A DNA stretch of 28,234 nucleotides from Bacteriovoracaceae bacterium (lineage in GTDB: Bacteria > Bdellovibrionota > UBA1018): the NCBI GenBank assembly GCA_947446835.1, contig CANFHS010000002.1, positions 1-28,234 of the forward strand, written 5' to 3'. The position numbers were made by a program, and so were the translations under genes. This document shows, in pieces, positions 15,132 through 24,903 of the stretch. Each line of letters starts with the position of its first letter. Within the stretch, counting starts at the first letter, position 1. The notes under the pieces are model-generated. The model was not told where the DNA came from. It worked only from the letters and a program-made list of their open reading frames with translations, and made no database searches.

Positions 15132-17411
15132 TCAGTTCGGGCCGAGCACGTTGATCACGCCCGGAGACGCCACCAGAAGCTCCGACCACAGGGTGTGCCT
15201 CTGGGCGTCCACGACCCGGCACAGGTTCAAGCCCTCGGGCACCTGGACTGCGACCGTTCGCGAATTCTGGGCTGACATCGGAGTGGCCGCATTGAGGTGA
15301 TCCTCGGCGTCCAGCACGTAGGTCTCAGGCACCAACCCACTGGCTGCCTGGAGAGGACTCACCACCGGCGAAAGCTTCTCCTGGGGCGAGGCCGCCACCA
15401 GTTGCGGAAAGACGGCCAAAACGAGGCCGCTTTCGGGACTCACGCCGCCCTCCAGCTGCCGGATCCATCCTTCGACCTGCGCCGAACCCACGCGGAACAG
15501 GGCCAAATCCCGGGTTCGTGAGGCAATCACACGGTAGCGGTGAGTGAAATCCCCTTTTCCGTCCACTTCCAGGAAGAGCGGATGATCCCCGAAACGGTTC
15601 ACGCCCTCGAGCGCAAAGCGTCCCGAACGGTCGGTGCGCACCAGCTGCTGGGCCTGCCCCAGCACTCGCACTGTGGCTTCGAGCACTCCATGAGCCCGAC
15701 GTTCGGCGGCGTCGAAGACGCGCCCCGTGAGACGCACCTGGCGAATCTGGGTCAGATCCAGGTAAGTCGCAGCACCTTCCAGTGCGGGCGCAGCCACGGA
15801 CCCCAGCGAATCGACACTCACCAGATGGGCGCCCGGCGCCACGTTGAAGAGGACAAAGAGCCGAGAACCATCCGCCTGATCCAGGTAAATGGCCTTCTCG
15901 GAGCGACCCGAGAAGCCGACCCGCTGGCCGGAGCCGATCTTTCCCCAAACCAGGGCCGAGCTGGCTTGAAGCTTCACGTTCTGCGCGGCCGAAAGCAGCA
16001 TCGCCGCGTTCTGGGTCACGACGGGGACCGGGATCACGCTCTTGGAAGGAGCCAGGAATGCGACCGTGGGCCAGGCGCCTTCGGCCTGAACCTTCAGCCA
16101 ACCCCGCGCACCCTCCAGGTCGTCGCGAGCGCCCTCATAAGAGATAAAGGAGGACTTCACCGGGAATGGGTGCCGTCCCTCAAAAGCCTCGATGCCCACC
16201 AACCGGAAGCCGGGTGCCGCATTGGCCTCGGTGCCTGCCGTGGGCTGAGTAGTCATCGCCGAGGCCAGTGAGTAGCCTACCGCATCTTGCGCAGCCGTTG
16301 CGGGCGCCGCGGGTGCCGCAGTCAGGGAAGGCTTCTGACTATTCAATGTAGTTTGGATACCCACTGGGCCCGGAGTCACCTGCGCCAACCGCGGAGCGCT
16401 CTTGGAGGCCGCCGCGGGTTGGATAGCCACCACCTGGGCCTGAGCTCCCACAACCGGAGCCTGAGCGGGAAGGATCGGTGCGATGGGCTTGGAAATCTGG
16501 ATAGCCACCGGGTTCTGCACCGGCGCGGGGATCGGGGACCGAAGAGGTGCTGGGGCTGGGATCTGGGGCAATTCGGTCGCCGAGGCGACCTTCTTGGCCA
16601 AGGTTGGGCCGTCCTGAGCGGGTAGCGCCGAGACTGGAATGGCTGGAGCCAACACCTGGGTCTGAACCGAGGCTAGATTCCTCAAAGGGGTGGTCTCGGG
16701 CAGCGCCAGGGACTCCCTCTTGGGCTCGGTCACCGGCTGGGAGACCTTCGGAGTTTCGTACACTTGGGCCTGAGTAGTCACAAGCTGAGTATCCAGCACT
16801 CGTGAAGGCGCAGCCTTCGGGGCCCGTTTTTGGATACTCACCTGGGCGACTTGGGCGGGCTCCACGGGAGCCTTGGCATTCAGACTGGCCAGGATCGAAG
16901 GGACAGCGGGATCCAGTACAGCCACCGTGAAACGGTTCTGAAGGGACTTGTAAATCGCCTGGAAGGCCTGAGCCTCCTGCACCCCAGAATCGAGCGCTTG
17001 GGAAGGTGCCGATTCTGCTGGCGCAGGCAGTGCGACAGGCGCATCTGCCTGTACGCCGTGCGCGTGCGCGTGGGCGTGCGCCAAGGCGTGGTGCGCGTGC
17101 GCGGCACGCGCTGTGCGGACCCGCTGACGCTCTCGGTGCCGGCGGGCCTCCAGATCGTCTCTCGTCACCGAGGCAATGGTTTCGGCGACACCCGAGGGCC
17201 GCTCTTCCCAGACGCGCCCCTCGGCTTTCCAGTGGGCCGCCTGCGCCCAGGCTAACGGATTCCCGCCCACGGTCACCGAAGACGAAGTCTCCCACGAACG
17301 AAGGACCGCGCTTGCGCACAGGTTCGCCACGCCCGCTGCAAGCAGCGCACAGGTGCCGATTCCGGCCAGTGAAAGGCGGAGTGAATGAAATCCCCGGTAC
17401 GTGGTGATCAA
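15132..17411 (-). CDS. Large membrane-anchored Ala/Pro/Gln-rich protein with a His-Ala run and C-terminal beta domain
   Basis: A 759-residue protein I cannot assign to a named family. It has an N-terminal membrane anchor (about 13-36), then a basic region, then a His-Ala run with seven histidines (about 104-119). A long low-complexity section (about 120-420) is rich in Ala, Pro, Gln and Val. The rest is beta-rich, and RLTGRVFDAAERR to RTDRSGRFALEGVNRFG resembles a carboxypeptidase-regulatory-like or transthyretin-type domain. This layout suggests an extended envelope or surface protein. The start is TTG at 17411 with AGGA 7 nt upstream; that AGGA lies inside the palindrome at 17416-17448. The next in-frame starts would remove the membrane anchor. 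It follows atpC on the same strand. Confidence 0.72.
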   Translation of the reverse strand: MITTYRGFHSLRLSLAGIGTCALLAAGVANLCASAVLRSWETSSSVTVGGNPLAWAQAAHWKAEGRVWEERPSGVAETIASVTRDDLEARRHRERQRVRTARAAHAHHALAHAHAHAHGVQADAPVALPAPAESAPSQALDSGVQEAQAFQAIYKSLQNRFTVAVLDPAVPSILASLNAKAPVEPAQVAQVSIQKRAPKAAPSRVLDTQLVTTQAQVYETPKVSQPVTEPKRESLALPETTPLRNLASVQTQVLAPAIPVSALPAQDGPTLAKKVASATELPQIPAPAPLRSPIPAPVQNPVAIQISKPIAPILPAQAPVVGAQAQVVAIQPAAASKSAPRLAQVTPGPVGIQTTLNSQKPSLTAAPAAPATAAQDAVGYSLASAMTTQPTAGTEANAAPGFRLVGIEAFEGRHPFPVKSSFISYEGARDDLEGARGWLKVQAEGAWPTVAFLAPSKSVIPVPVVTQNAAMLLSAAQNVKLQASSALVWGKIGSGQRVGFSGRSEKAIYLDQADGSRLFVLFNVAPGAHLVSVDSLGSVAAPALEGAATYLDLTQIRQVRLTGRVFDAAERRAHGVLEATVRVLGQAQQLVRTDRSGRFALEGVNRFGDHPLFLEVDGKGDFTHRYRVIASRTRDLALFRVGSAQVEGWIRQLEGGVSPESGLVLAVFPQLVAASPQEKLSPVVSPLQAASGLVPETYVLDAEDHLNAATPMSAQNSRTVAVQVPEGLNLCRVVDAQRHTLWSELLVASPGVINVLGPN
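16345..16845 (-). repeat. Degenerate V-x-I-Q coding repeats in the low-complexity region
   Basis: Four short tokens occur in the protein: VSIQK (about 16830), VAIQI (about 16500), VAIQP (about 16425) and VGIQT (about 16355). They are separated by Ala/Pro/Gln spacers with other AQV and TQV tokens. In the DNA they show as recurring TGGATA(G/C)(C/T) on the plus strand followed by CTGGGC-like runs. Spacing is irregular, so this is a degenerate array, not tandem repeats. Confidence 0.4.
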
Positions 17412-17415
17412 AATA

Positions 17416-17448
17416 GGGTCCTAGACTTGATTCAAGTCTAGAGGTCCC
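17416..17448 (-). terminator. Large palindrome, probable atp operon terminator and leader of the next gene
   Basis: The core CTAGACTTGA-T-TCAAGTCTAG (17421-17441) is a perfect 10-bp inverted repeat around one base. It is extended outward by GGG/CCC pairs with a small asymmetric bulge. On the minus strand it follows atpC by 41 nt and is followed by TATTTT (17415-17410), which fits an intrinsic terminator. The AGGA that would serve the TTG start at 17411 is part of the second arm, so the stem could also control translation of that gene. An operator role is possible. Confidence 0.5.
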
Positions 17449-17488
17449 AAACACCCCACGCAAGGCGCGGATTTACTAGGCAAAAACG

Positions 17489-17908
17489 TCAGCCGACGCT
17501 CTTGCCGCCGAGCTGCTGACGGATCAGCGCGCGTTGCAGTTTCAGCTGATATTTGCGGAACTTGTGCTCATCCAGGTTCGGGTCCTGAAGCTCGGCCTCG
17601 GCCTTTCCCTGGGCAGCTTTTGCCCGCACGACATCGATCTCGTGTTTCAGCTCGACGGTCTCGGCCATCACCGAAACCTCCTCGCCATGGACCTCGAAGA
17701 AGCCCGTCGAAATCACACCCGACTGCAGGCCCTCGGCCTTGGCCTGGTATTCGAAGATCCCCGTATGGAGAGTGCCCACCATCGCGGCGTGGCCGGGAAG
17801 GACCTGGATCTGCCCTTCGCTGCCCGGCAGCGTGACCGAGTCCACTTCCACGGACTGCACCAGGCGCCGTTCAGGTGAAAGAAGAGTGAGTTTCAAAATT
17901 TCAGCCAC
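17489..17908 (-). CDS. atpC: ATP synthase epsilon subunit
   Basis: Central-stalk subunit that couples rotation and inhibits ATP hydrolysis. The 139-residue product has the N-terminal beta-sandwich (LTLLSPERRLVQSVEVDSVTLPG, then EGQIQVLPGHAAMVGTLHTG) and a C-terminal two-helix region. The start is GTG with GGAGG 5 nt upstream. It is the last atp gene, 71 nt after atpD, the widest gap inside the F1 part of the operon, which contains a hairpin. The palindrome at 17416-17448 lies after the stop. Confidence 0.95.
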   Translation of the reverse strand: MAEILKLTLLSPERRLVQSVEVDSVTLPGSEGQIQVLPGHAAMVGTLHTGIFEYQAKAEGLQSGVISTGFFEVHGEEVSVMAETVELKHEIDVVRAKAAQGKAEAELQDPNLDEHKFRKYQLKLQRALIRQQLGGKSVG

Positions 17909-17923
17909 AAATCCTCCCGGGAT

Positions 17924-17954
17924 GGGGCCGATCGGGACAAGCCCGACCAGCCCC
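17924..17954 (-). other. Intercistronic hairpin between atpD and atpC
   Basis: Outer stem GGGGC/GCCCC (17924-17928 with 17950-17954) and inner stem TCGGG/CCCGA (17932-17936 with 17942-17946) are separated by a 3x3 internal loop. There is no T run, so it is not an intrinsic terminator. It may influence mRNA processing or the relative expression of epsilon. Inferred only. Confidence 0.35.
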
Positions 17955-17979
17955 GGCTCCGGATGTTTTCAAACCGCGA

Positions 17980-19401
17980 TCAGGTCAGCGACTTGGCCTT
18001 CTCGAGGGCGTCCTCGATGGTGCCCACCAGATAGAACGCCTGCTCGGGCAGCTCATCATGCTTGCCGTCGGCAATCTCGTTGAAGGCGCGGATCGTGTCC
18101 TCGATCTTCACGAACTTGCCCTTGATGCCGGTGAACTGCTCGGCAACGAAGAACGGCTGCGACAGGAAGCGCTGGATCTTGCGGGCGCGCGACACGGTGA
18201 TCTTGTCCTCTTCGGAAAGCTCGTCCATGCCCAGGATCGCAATGATGTCCTGGAGATCCTTGTAGCGCTGCAGGATGGCCTGCACACGGCGGGCGGTCTT
18301 GTAGTGCTCCTCGCCCACGACCTGGGGATCCAGGACGCGCGAGGTGGACGCCAGGGGATCCACGGCCGGGTAAATGCCCAGCTCGGCGATCTGACGGCTC
18401 AGGTTGGTCGTCGCGTCCAGGTGGGCGAACGTCGTGGCCGGGGCGGGGTCGGTGTAGTCGTCGGCAGGCACGTAAATGGCCTGGATCGACGTGATCGAAC
18501 CCTTGTTGGTCGACGTGATGCGCTCCTGCAGCTCACCCATCTCGGTGGCGAGCGTGGGCTGGTAACCCACGGCGGAAGGAATGCGGCCCAGGAGAGCCGA
18601 CACTTCCGAACCCGCCTGGGTGAAGCGGAAGATGTTGTCCACGAACAGAAGGACGTCCTGGTTTTCCTCGTCGCGGAAATATTCGGCCACCGTCAGGGCC
18701 GAAAGAGCGACGCGGGCGCGGGCGCCCGGCGGCTCGTTCATCTGGCCGTAGACCAGCGAGGTCTTCTCCAGAACGCCGGATTCCTTCATTTCCATCCACA
18801 GGTCGTTGCCTTCACGGGTACGCTCGCCGACGCCGGCGAACACCGAGAAGCCCCCGTGCTGGGTGGCAATGTTGTTGATGAGTTCCATGATCAGAACGGT
18901 CTTGCCGACGCCTGCGCCGCCGAACAGACCGATCTTGCCGCCGCGGGCGTAAGGCGCGAGAAGGTCCACCACCTTGATGCCGGTGAAGAACGGCTGCACC
19001 GTGGTCGACTGGTCGCGGAAGGCCGGGGCCGGACGATGGATCGGGTAGGTCTTCTTCGCGTTGACCGGACCGGCCTCGTCGACGGGCTCACCCACCACGT
19101 TCAGGATCCGTCCCAGGGTCTCACGACCCACGGGCATCTGGATCTGGGCGCCGGTGTCCTGCACGGGCTGACCGCGGACCAGGCCGTCGGTGCTGTCCAT
19201 GGCGATCGTACGCACGGTGTTCTCGCCCAAGTGCTGGGCGACCTCGAGAACGAGGTTCCACTCGCCTTCGCCGACCGACTTGTTGGTGACTTTGAGCGCG
19301 CTCTTGATCTCGGGCAGCTTGGCGTCGAATTGGACGTCCACGACCGGTCCGATGACCTGAGTGATGCGCCCGAGGTTCTGGCTTCCTGCGGATGCTGACA
19401 T
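17980..19401 (-). CDS. atpD: ATP synthase beta subunit
   Basis: Catalytic F1 subunit. The 473-residue product has the P-loop GGAGVGKT (161-168), GERTREGNDLW, the DELSEED motif for torque transmission, and the conserved ALLGRIPSAVGYQPTLATEMG. It is an F-type bacterial beta with no visible insertions. The ATG has a strong AAGGAG ribosome binding site 6 nt upstream. atpG precedes it by 19 nt on the same strand. Confidence 0.99.
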   Translation of the reverse strand: MSASAGSQNLGRITQVIGPVVDVQFDAKLPEIKSALKVTNKSVGEGEWNLVLEVAQHLGENTVRTIAMDSTDGLVRGQPVQDTGAQIQMPVGRETLGRILNVVGEPVDEAGPVNAKKTYPIHRPAPAFRDQSTTVQPFFTGIKVVDLLAPYARGGKIGLFGGAGVGKTVLIMELINNIATQHGGFSVFAGVGERTREGNDLWMEMKESGVLEKTSLVYGQMNEPPGARARVALSALTVAEYFRDEENQDVLLFVDNIFRFTQAGSEVSALLGRIPSAVGYQPTLATEMGELQERITSTNKGSITSIQAIYVPADDYTDPAPATTFAHLDATTNLSRQIAELGIYPAVDPLASTSRVLDPQVVGEEHYKTARRVQAILQRYKDLQDIIAILGMDELSEEDKITVSRARKIQRFLSQPFFVAEQFTGIKGKFVKIEDTIRAFNEIADGKHDELPEQAFYLVGTIEDALEKAKSLT

Positions 19402-19420
19402 GTTCTTCTCCTTTTAAACC

Positions 19421-20317
19421 TTAACTGGCCTTCTGCGATTCGCTGCCAGCGATGATCTCGAGCAGTTCTTTGGTGATGTTCGCCTGACGCTGCTTGTTGT
19501 AGTCGAGGGTGAGAGCGCCAATCATCTCGCCCGCGTTCTTGGTGGCATTCTCCATGGCCGACATGCGGGCCCCATGCTCACCGGCCTGCGATTCCAGCAG
19601 GATACGGAAAGCCTGGATGGGGAAATGCTTCTGCAGCAGCTCCTCGAGCACCTCGGCAGCGCCCGGGCGAACCAGGATCATGCCGCCTTCTTCGCCCGTG
19701 GCCGCCTTGGCCTCGGGACGCAGGGGAAGGAAGTGCTCCACCACCGGCACCTGGCTGATGGCGTTGTGGAACTCGTTGTACACGAACTTGACCTCGGTGA
19801 CCTTGCCCGCCAGGAAAGCCTGGGTCAGGGCATCCGAGAGCTTGCGGGCTTTGGCAAAACTGACCTTGCCGCCCAGCTCCTGGAAATAGGTACCCATCGT
19901 CACCTTGCGCGACCTGAAGAATTCGTAGCCCTTGCGGCCCACGAATGAGACTTCGATGCTCTCGTATTCCGAGGCATGGTCACGCAGCCAACGCTGGGTG
20001 GCCTTGATGACGCCGGCATTGAAGCCGCCGCACAGGCCACGATCGGAAGTCACCACCACGAGGGCCAGGCGCTTGCCGCCCTCGACGGCCTCCGCATCCC
20101 CGCCCATCTGGAGCAGCGGCGATTTCGCAGGCAGCTCGTCCATCGACGTGAAACGCTGGAGCAGAGCCCCCAGCCGGCGCGCGTAGGGCTTCTGGTTATT
20201 GATCGCATCCTGGGCACGCCGCAGGTAGGCAGCCGAGACCATCTTCATGGCCTTGGTCGTCTGCTGCGTGTTCTTCGTGCTCTGGATCCTTTTTTTCAGG
20301 TCCTTGATGCTAGCCAT
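19421..20317 (-). CDS. atpG: ATP synthase gamma subunit
   Basis: Rotating central shaft of F1. The 298 residues start with the conserved coiled-coil MASIKDLKKRIQSTKNTQQ followed by TKAMKMVSAAYLRRAQ and end in GALTLDYNKQRQANITKELLEI, the helical pair that inserts in the alpha3beta3 hexamer. SDRGLCGGFN is the central family signature. It follows atpA by 15 nt, and a GGGGG run serves as the ribosome binding site. Confidence 0.98.
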   Translation of the reverse strand: MASIKDLKKRIQSTKNTQQTTKAMKMVSAAYLRRAQDAINNQKPYARRLGALLQRFTSMDELPAKSPLLQMGGDAEAVEGGKRLALVVVTSDRGLCGGFNAGVIKATQRWLRDHASEYESIEVSFVGRKGYEFFRSRKVTMGTYFQELGGKVSFAKARKLSDALTQAFLAGKVTEVKFVYNEFHNAISQVPVVEHFLPLRPEAKAATGEEGGMILVRPGAAEVLEELLQKHFPIQAFRILLESQAGEHGARMSAMENATKNAGEMIGALTLDYNKQRQANITKELLEIIAGSESQKAS

Positions 20318-20332
20318 GCAACCCCCGCCAGA

Positions 20333-21841
<1,509 letters not shown>

Positions 21842-21863
21842 GATCTAGTTCCTCGGTTTAAAT

Positions 21864-22418
21864 TCAGATGGAGGCGCCCGCCACGAACCGGTCGCGCAGG
21901 CGATTGAGTTGAGAACGAAGGGATCCGTCGTAAGTGACCCCGTTGACGGTGACCTTGAGCCCCGCCAGGAGCTCGGGATCGGTCGAGGCACGGAAAGAGA
22001 CTTTCCGGCCCAATTTTTTGGTGAACGACTGGCAAAGCTCGTCCAGGTCGGCGGCGGCCAGGCTTTCAGCCGAAACCACACGCCCCATCACGCCGCCTTC
22101 AGCCTCCAGGCGAGCGGCGCCGAAGGCTTCGTGGATTGCCCCCAGCTGCCCCACGCGTTCCTTGCGGGCCAGCAAGTGCAGGAAGTTCGAAACGAGCTTG
22201 CTGTAACCGGCCTTGGAGGCCAGTGCAGCCAGCAGGTCGGCTTTTTCCTTGGAGGTGGTGGTCGGGCCGGTCAGGGCCAGACGCAGGTCCCGCGAGGAAA
22301 CCAGGAGCCCTGCAGCGCACTCCAGCTCGCGTTCCAGCTGATCCAGCTCGGCCGCGGGGAGTTTCTTTTCCTGGGCAGTTTCAAGAAGGGCCTGGGCGTA
22401 CGACCTTGCAAGACTCAT
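21864..22418 (-). CDS. atpH: ATP synthase delta subunit
   Basis: Peripheral-stalk cap that ties the b-subunits to alpha. The 184-residue product starts MSLARSYAQALLETA, the usual helical start, and ends in GLKVTVNGVTYDGSLRSQLNRLRDR, the conserved C-terminal delta signature. The start overlaps the atpF stop as ATGA, so translation is coupled. Confidence 0.97.
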   Translation of the reverse strand: MSLARSYAQALLETAQEKKLPAAELDQLERELECAAGLLVSSRDLRLALTGPTTTSKEKADLLAALASKAGYSKLVSNFLHLLARKERVGQLGAIHEAFGAARLEAEGGVMGRVVSAESLAAADLDELCQSFTKKLGRKVSFRASTDPELLAGLKVTVNGVTYDGSLRSQLNRLRDRFVAGASI

Positions 22419-22888
22419 TGGAAGTTCTCCACCTGGCGCGAAAATTCGCGGCGAATGCGGACCCGATCGTCTCCGGTGAGCCGATGACGGAGGATCGCTT
22501 CTGCTCGGTCAATCACCCGGCTGACCATCTCGGCGCGCATCTGCTTGCGAAGGTCCCCGAAGAGTCCTTCTGCTGAAGTGCGGGCATCCGCGATGATCTG
22601 GGACGAGTGCTTCTTCGCATCGTTGACGATGCGGGCACGTGCGGCTTCGGCGTCCTGGGCGCTCTGGGAGCGGATCGCGGCCACCTCGGCCTCGACGGCC
22701 TTCATCTTCGCCGAAAACTCCTCGAAGCGCGCACGCGAAGTCCTGAGCTGGTCCTGCACCCGGAGCACTTCGGTGCGGATATAGTCGTGCCGCGAAGTCA
22801 CGAACTCACGCACCCGTGCCGGAAGCAGGTAGGCCAGCAGGGCGACGAACAGGAAAAAGTTGATTGCGGGTCCGATCAGATGTTCCAT
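22415..22888 (-). CDS. atpF: ATP synthase b subunit
   Basis: Peripheral-stalk subunit with one N-terminal membrane span (about residues 6-23, NFFLFVALLAYLLPARV) and a long charged helix suited to a coiled coil. At 157 residues it is family size. It begins one base after the stop of the b' gene (TGA-G-ATG). The presence of two different b-type genes in tandem is typical of organisms with a b/b' heterodimer. Confidence 0.93.
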   Translation of the reverse strand: MEHLIGPAINFFLFVALLAYLLPARVREFVTSRHDYIRTEVLRVQDQLRTSRARFEEFSAKMKAVEAEVAAIRSQSAQDAEAARARIVNDAKKHSSQIIADARTSAEGLFGDLRKQMRAEMVSRVIDRAEAILRHRLTGDDRVRIRREFSRQVENFQ

Positions 22889-22889
22889 C

Positions 22890-23333
22890 TCAGGAGCGCC
22901 TCACCAGAAGGTTGTCGGAGACGGCGTTGGCCAGGCCTTCCACTTCCAGCTCCAGCTGATTCTTGAGCTGCTGGTGCTGCTGGGCGGCCGACTCACTGGC
23001 CTGCTGCGTGATCTTGCGGGCCTCGTCCCGGGCGGCACCCAGGATCTGGGCCTCTTCGCGACGCGCAGCCGTCATGAGGGAGTCGAAATCACGGCGCGCA
23101 GCCTGACGCTCTTCCATCAGGCGCTGCTTGTACTCCTCGTACTTCGCGTCAGCCTGGGCCACCAGTTTTTCGGCGGCCTCCCGGTCGGCGACCAGGCGCT
23201 GGTGCCGCGCGTCGATCAGCTTCTGGAAAGGCCTGAAGAACAAGTTTCCCAGAACGGTGAAAACAAGCGCGATGATTCCGAATTGAACGAAGAACGACTG
23301 GTCCAAACCCAGCTGTTGAATGATTCCGCCCAC
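22890..23333 (-). CDS. atpF': ATP synthase b' subunit (second b-type stalk)
   Basis: A 147-residue peripheral-stalk protein with an N-terminal span (about 14-33, FVQFGIIALVFTVLGNLFF) followed by FRPFQKLIDARHQRL and a long Ala/Glu/Gln-rich helix. It pairs with the adjacent b subunit. The start is GTG with GGAG 7 nt upstream. It is the first atp gene here; genes for the a and c membrane subunits are absent from this window and must lie elsewhere. Confidence 0.92.
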   Translation of the reverse strand: MGGIIQQLGLDQSFFVQFGIIALVFTVLGNLFFRPFQKLIDARHQRLVADREAAEKLVAQADAKYEEYKQRLMEERQAARRDFDSLMTAARREEAQILGAARDEARKITQQASESAAQQHQQLKNQLELEVEGLANAVSDNLLVRRS

Positions 23334-23368
23334 GGCAGGTCTCCGGATTGATGCAGGAAGCCCACGGG

Positions 23369-23397
23369 GGTTAACACGCGGCGGAGAAACAGGTCAA
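23369..23397 (-). promoter_or_regulatory. Candidate sigma-70 promoter for the atp operon
   Basis: On the minus strand TTGACC (23397-23392) and TTAACC (23374-23369) are 17 bp apart. The -35 matches five of six consensus positions; the -10 is weak. The predicted start near 23362 leaves a leader of about 28 nt to the GTG of the b' gene. It sits in the 80-bp gap after the bactofilin gene, the only sizeable gap before the operon. Confidence 0.4.
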
Positions 23398-23413
23398 GCG
23401 CAGAACGGCCGCT

Positions 23414-23815
23414 TCAGGTCTGCTTTTCGGAGAGAAATGAGGCGGCGGGAACGTGAGGCGAATGGACCATTTTCGAGCTGCCCTCGAAGATCACGCCTTC
23501 ATCCACTTTGAGGCTCGGGGTGAGGATATCTCCGCGGAAAACCGCCGGCTGATGGATCTCAACCCGGTGCTTGGCCTTGATGCTCCCGGTGACTTCGCCG
23601 CTGATGACCACCGTACCGGCGTCGATCTGCGCATTCACCCGGGCCCCTTCCCCGATGATCAGGGTGTCAGGGGTGTAGATTTCCCCGCGGAACGTCCCGC
23701 TGATCCGAACGGTGCCCTGGAAACAGAGCTTTCCTTCGAATTCGCAACCCTGGTCAATGACGCCGGTGACGGCCAGATGGGTTGCGGGAACCTGCAACGA
23801 CGGATTGCGAATCAT
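23414..23815 (-). CDS. Bactofilin
   Basis: Cytoskeletal polymer protein of 133 residues. The middle (about 18-112) is the bactofilin beta-helix with its short turns: GCEFEGKLCFQGTVRISGTF, RGEIYTPDTLIIGEGARVNA, GTVVISGEVTGSI and VEIHQPAVFRGDI. Tails are short. The start ATG overlaps the parB stop (ATGA), so it is translationally coupled to chromosome-segregation genes. In Myxococcus, bactofilins act as scaffolds for ParAB, so a related role is plausible here but inferred. The alternative that it is only co-transcribed cannot be excluded. Confidence 0.93.
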   Translation of the reverse strand: MIRNPSLQVPATHLAVTGVIDQGCEFEGKLCFQGTVRISGTFRGEIYTPDTLIIGEGARVNAQIDAGTVVISGEVTGSIKAKHRVEIHQPAVFRGDILTPSLKVDEGVIFEGSSKMVHSPHVPAASFLSEKQT

Positions 23816-24864
23816 GCTTTCCCATTCTGCAGCGATTGCAGAAGGCGTTCAAGCTCCTGGCGGTTCACGTAGTGGAGGACCACCTTTCCTCGCCGCTCGG
23901 TGCCCTTGACCTCGACCCGGGTGGACCAGATTCGGGTCAGACTCTGGGACAGGTTCTGGAGCCTTGCCTGCACCGCCGTCAGCGGGGTCTTGGCGGCGGT
24001 AGCCGGAGCGGGCTCGCCTGCGGCCTGACGCTTCATCGAATCCACGAGGGCTTCGGTGTCACGGACACTCAGGCGCTGCTCAATGACCTTGGCACGGGCC
24101 AACAAGCGCTGATCGTTGTCCTCCAGGCCCAAAAGGGCCTTTCCATGACCAAAAGTCAGGATCTGACGCTTCAAGTCATCAATGAGCGCCTCGGGGAGCT
24201 TCAGGAGGCGCAGGTAGTTGGCCACGGTCGCCCGCTCTTTGCCGACGCGCTGTGACAGCTCTTCCTGCGTCAGATGGAATTCCTCCATCAACTGATGGTA
24301 GGCCAAGGCTTCATCAATACAGTTGAGATTTTGACGCTGGATATTCTCGATCAGCGCCAGCTCCAGGGCCTCCCGATCCGTCGATTTGCGGATCACAATC
24401 GGCACCTGCTTCAGCCCGGCCATCTTGGAGGCCCGAAGGCGCCGCTCGCCGGCAATCAGCTGGTAACCGCTCGGCGACTTCCGGACCACCAGGGGCTGGA
24501 TGATGCCGTTCGCCCGGATGGACTGGGCGAGCTCTTCCAGGGCCTGCTCCTCGAAGTCACGCCGGGGCTGATAGTTGTTGGCAATGATCTCCTCGATATT
24601 GGCCAACGCGATTCCGGGATGCCGGTCGCGGTTCCCGGTATCGGAAACCGGGACTGCGGGACCGGCTGCAACCGCGGCGGCCGGAGCGGAAGCGCCCGCC
24701 ACGGCCGGGGCCGGGGCAGACTCGGCGGCCACCGGAGCAGCGGATGCTTCAGGGTTGGCTGCCGGACCTTGGGCGGGATCCAAGAAAGGGGGCCGCGTCA
24801 CCTGGACGCTGGCACCGGGAAGCAACGAAGCGAGGCCTTTACCAAGAACCGTTTTTTGAGCCAA
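23812..24864 (-). CDS. parB: Chromosome partitioning protein ParB
   Basis: CTP-dependent DNA clamp that loads at parS sites. The 350-residue product begins with the ParA-stimulating peptide (LGKGLASLLPG, residues 7-17). A long Ala/Pro-rich linker (about 35-75) follows, then the CTPase/ParB core with GERR (139-142) and ENIQRQNLN (173-181). The helix-turn-helix region (LTQEELSQRVGKERATVANYL) and a C-terminal dimer domain complete it. The start is TTG at 24864, supported by GGAG 6 nt upstream. It follows parA by 39 nt. Three parS sites lie upstream of parA. Confidence 0.97.
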   Translation of the reverse strand: MAQKTVLGKGLASLLPGASVQVTRPPFLDPAQGPAANPEASAAPVAAESAPAPAVAGASAPAAAVAAGPAVPVSDTGNRDRHPGIALANIEEIIANNYQPRRDFEEQALEELAQSIRANGIIQPLVVRKSPSGYQLIAGERRLRASKMAGLKQVPIVIRKSTDREALELALIENIQRQNLNCIDEALAYHQLMEEFHLTQEELSQRVGKERATVANYLRLLKLPEALIDDLKRQILTFGHGKALLGLEDNDQRLLARAKVIEQRLSVRDTEALVDSMKRQAAGEPAPATAAKTPLTAVQARLQNLSQSLTRIWSTRVEVKGTERRGKVVLHYVNRQELERLLQSLQNGKA

Positions 24865-24903
24865 TTTCTACTCCAGGACGACGAGATTGGATTTTTACGC
24901 GTT

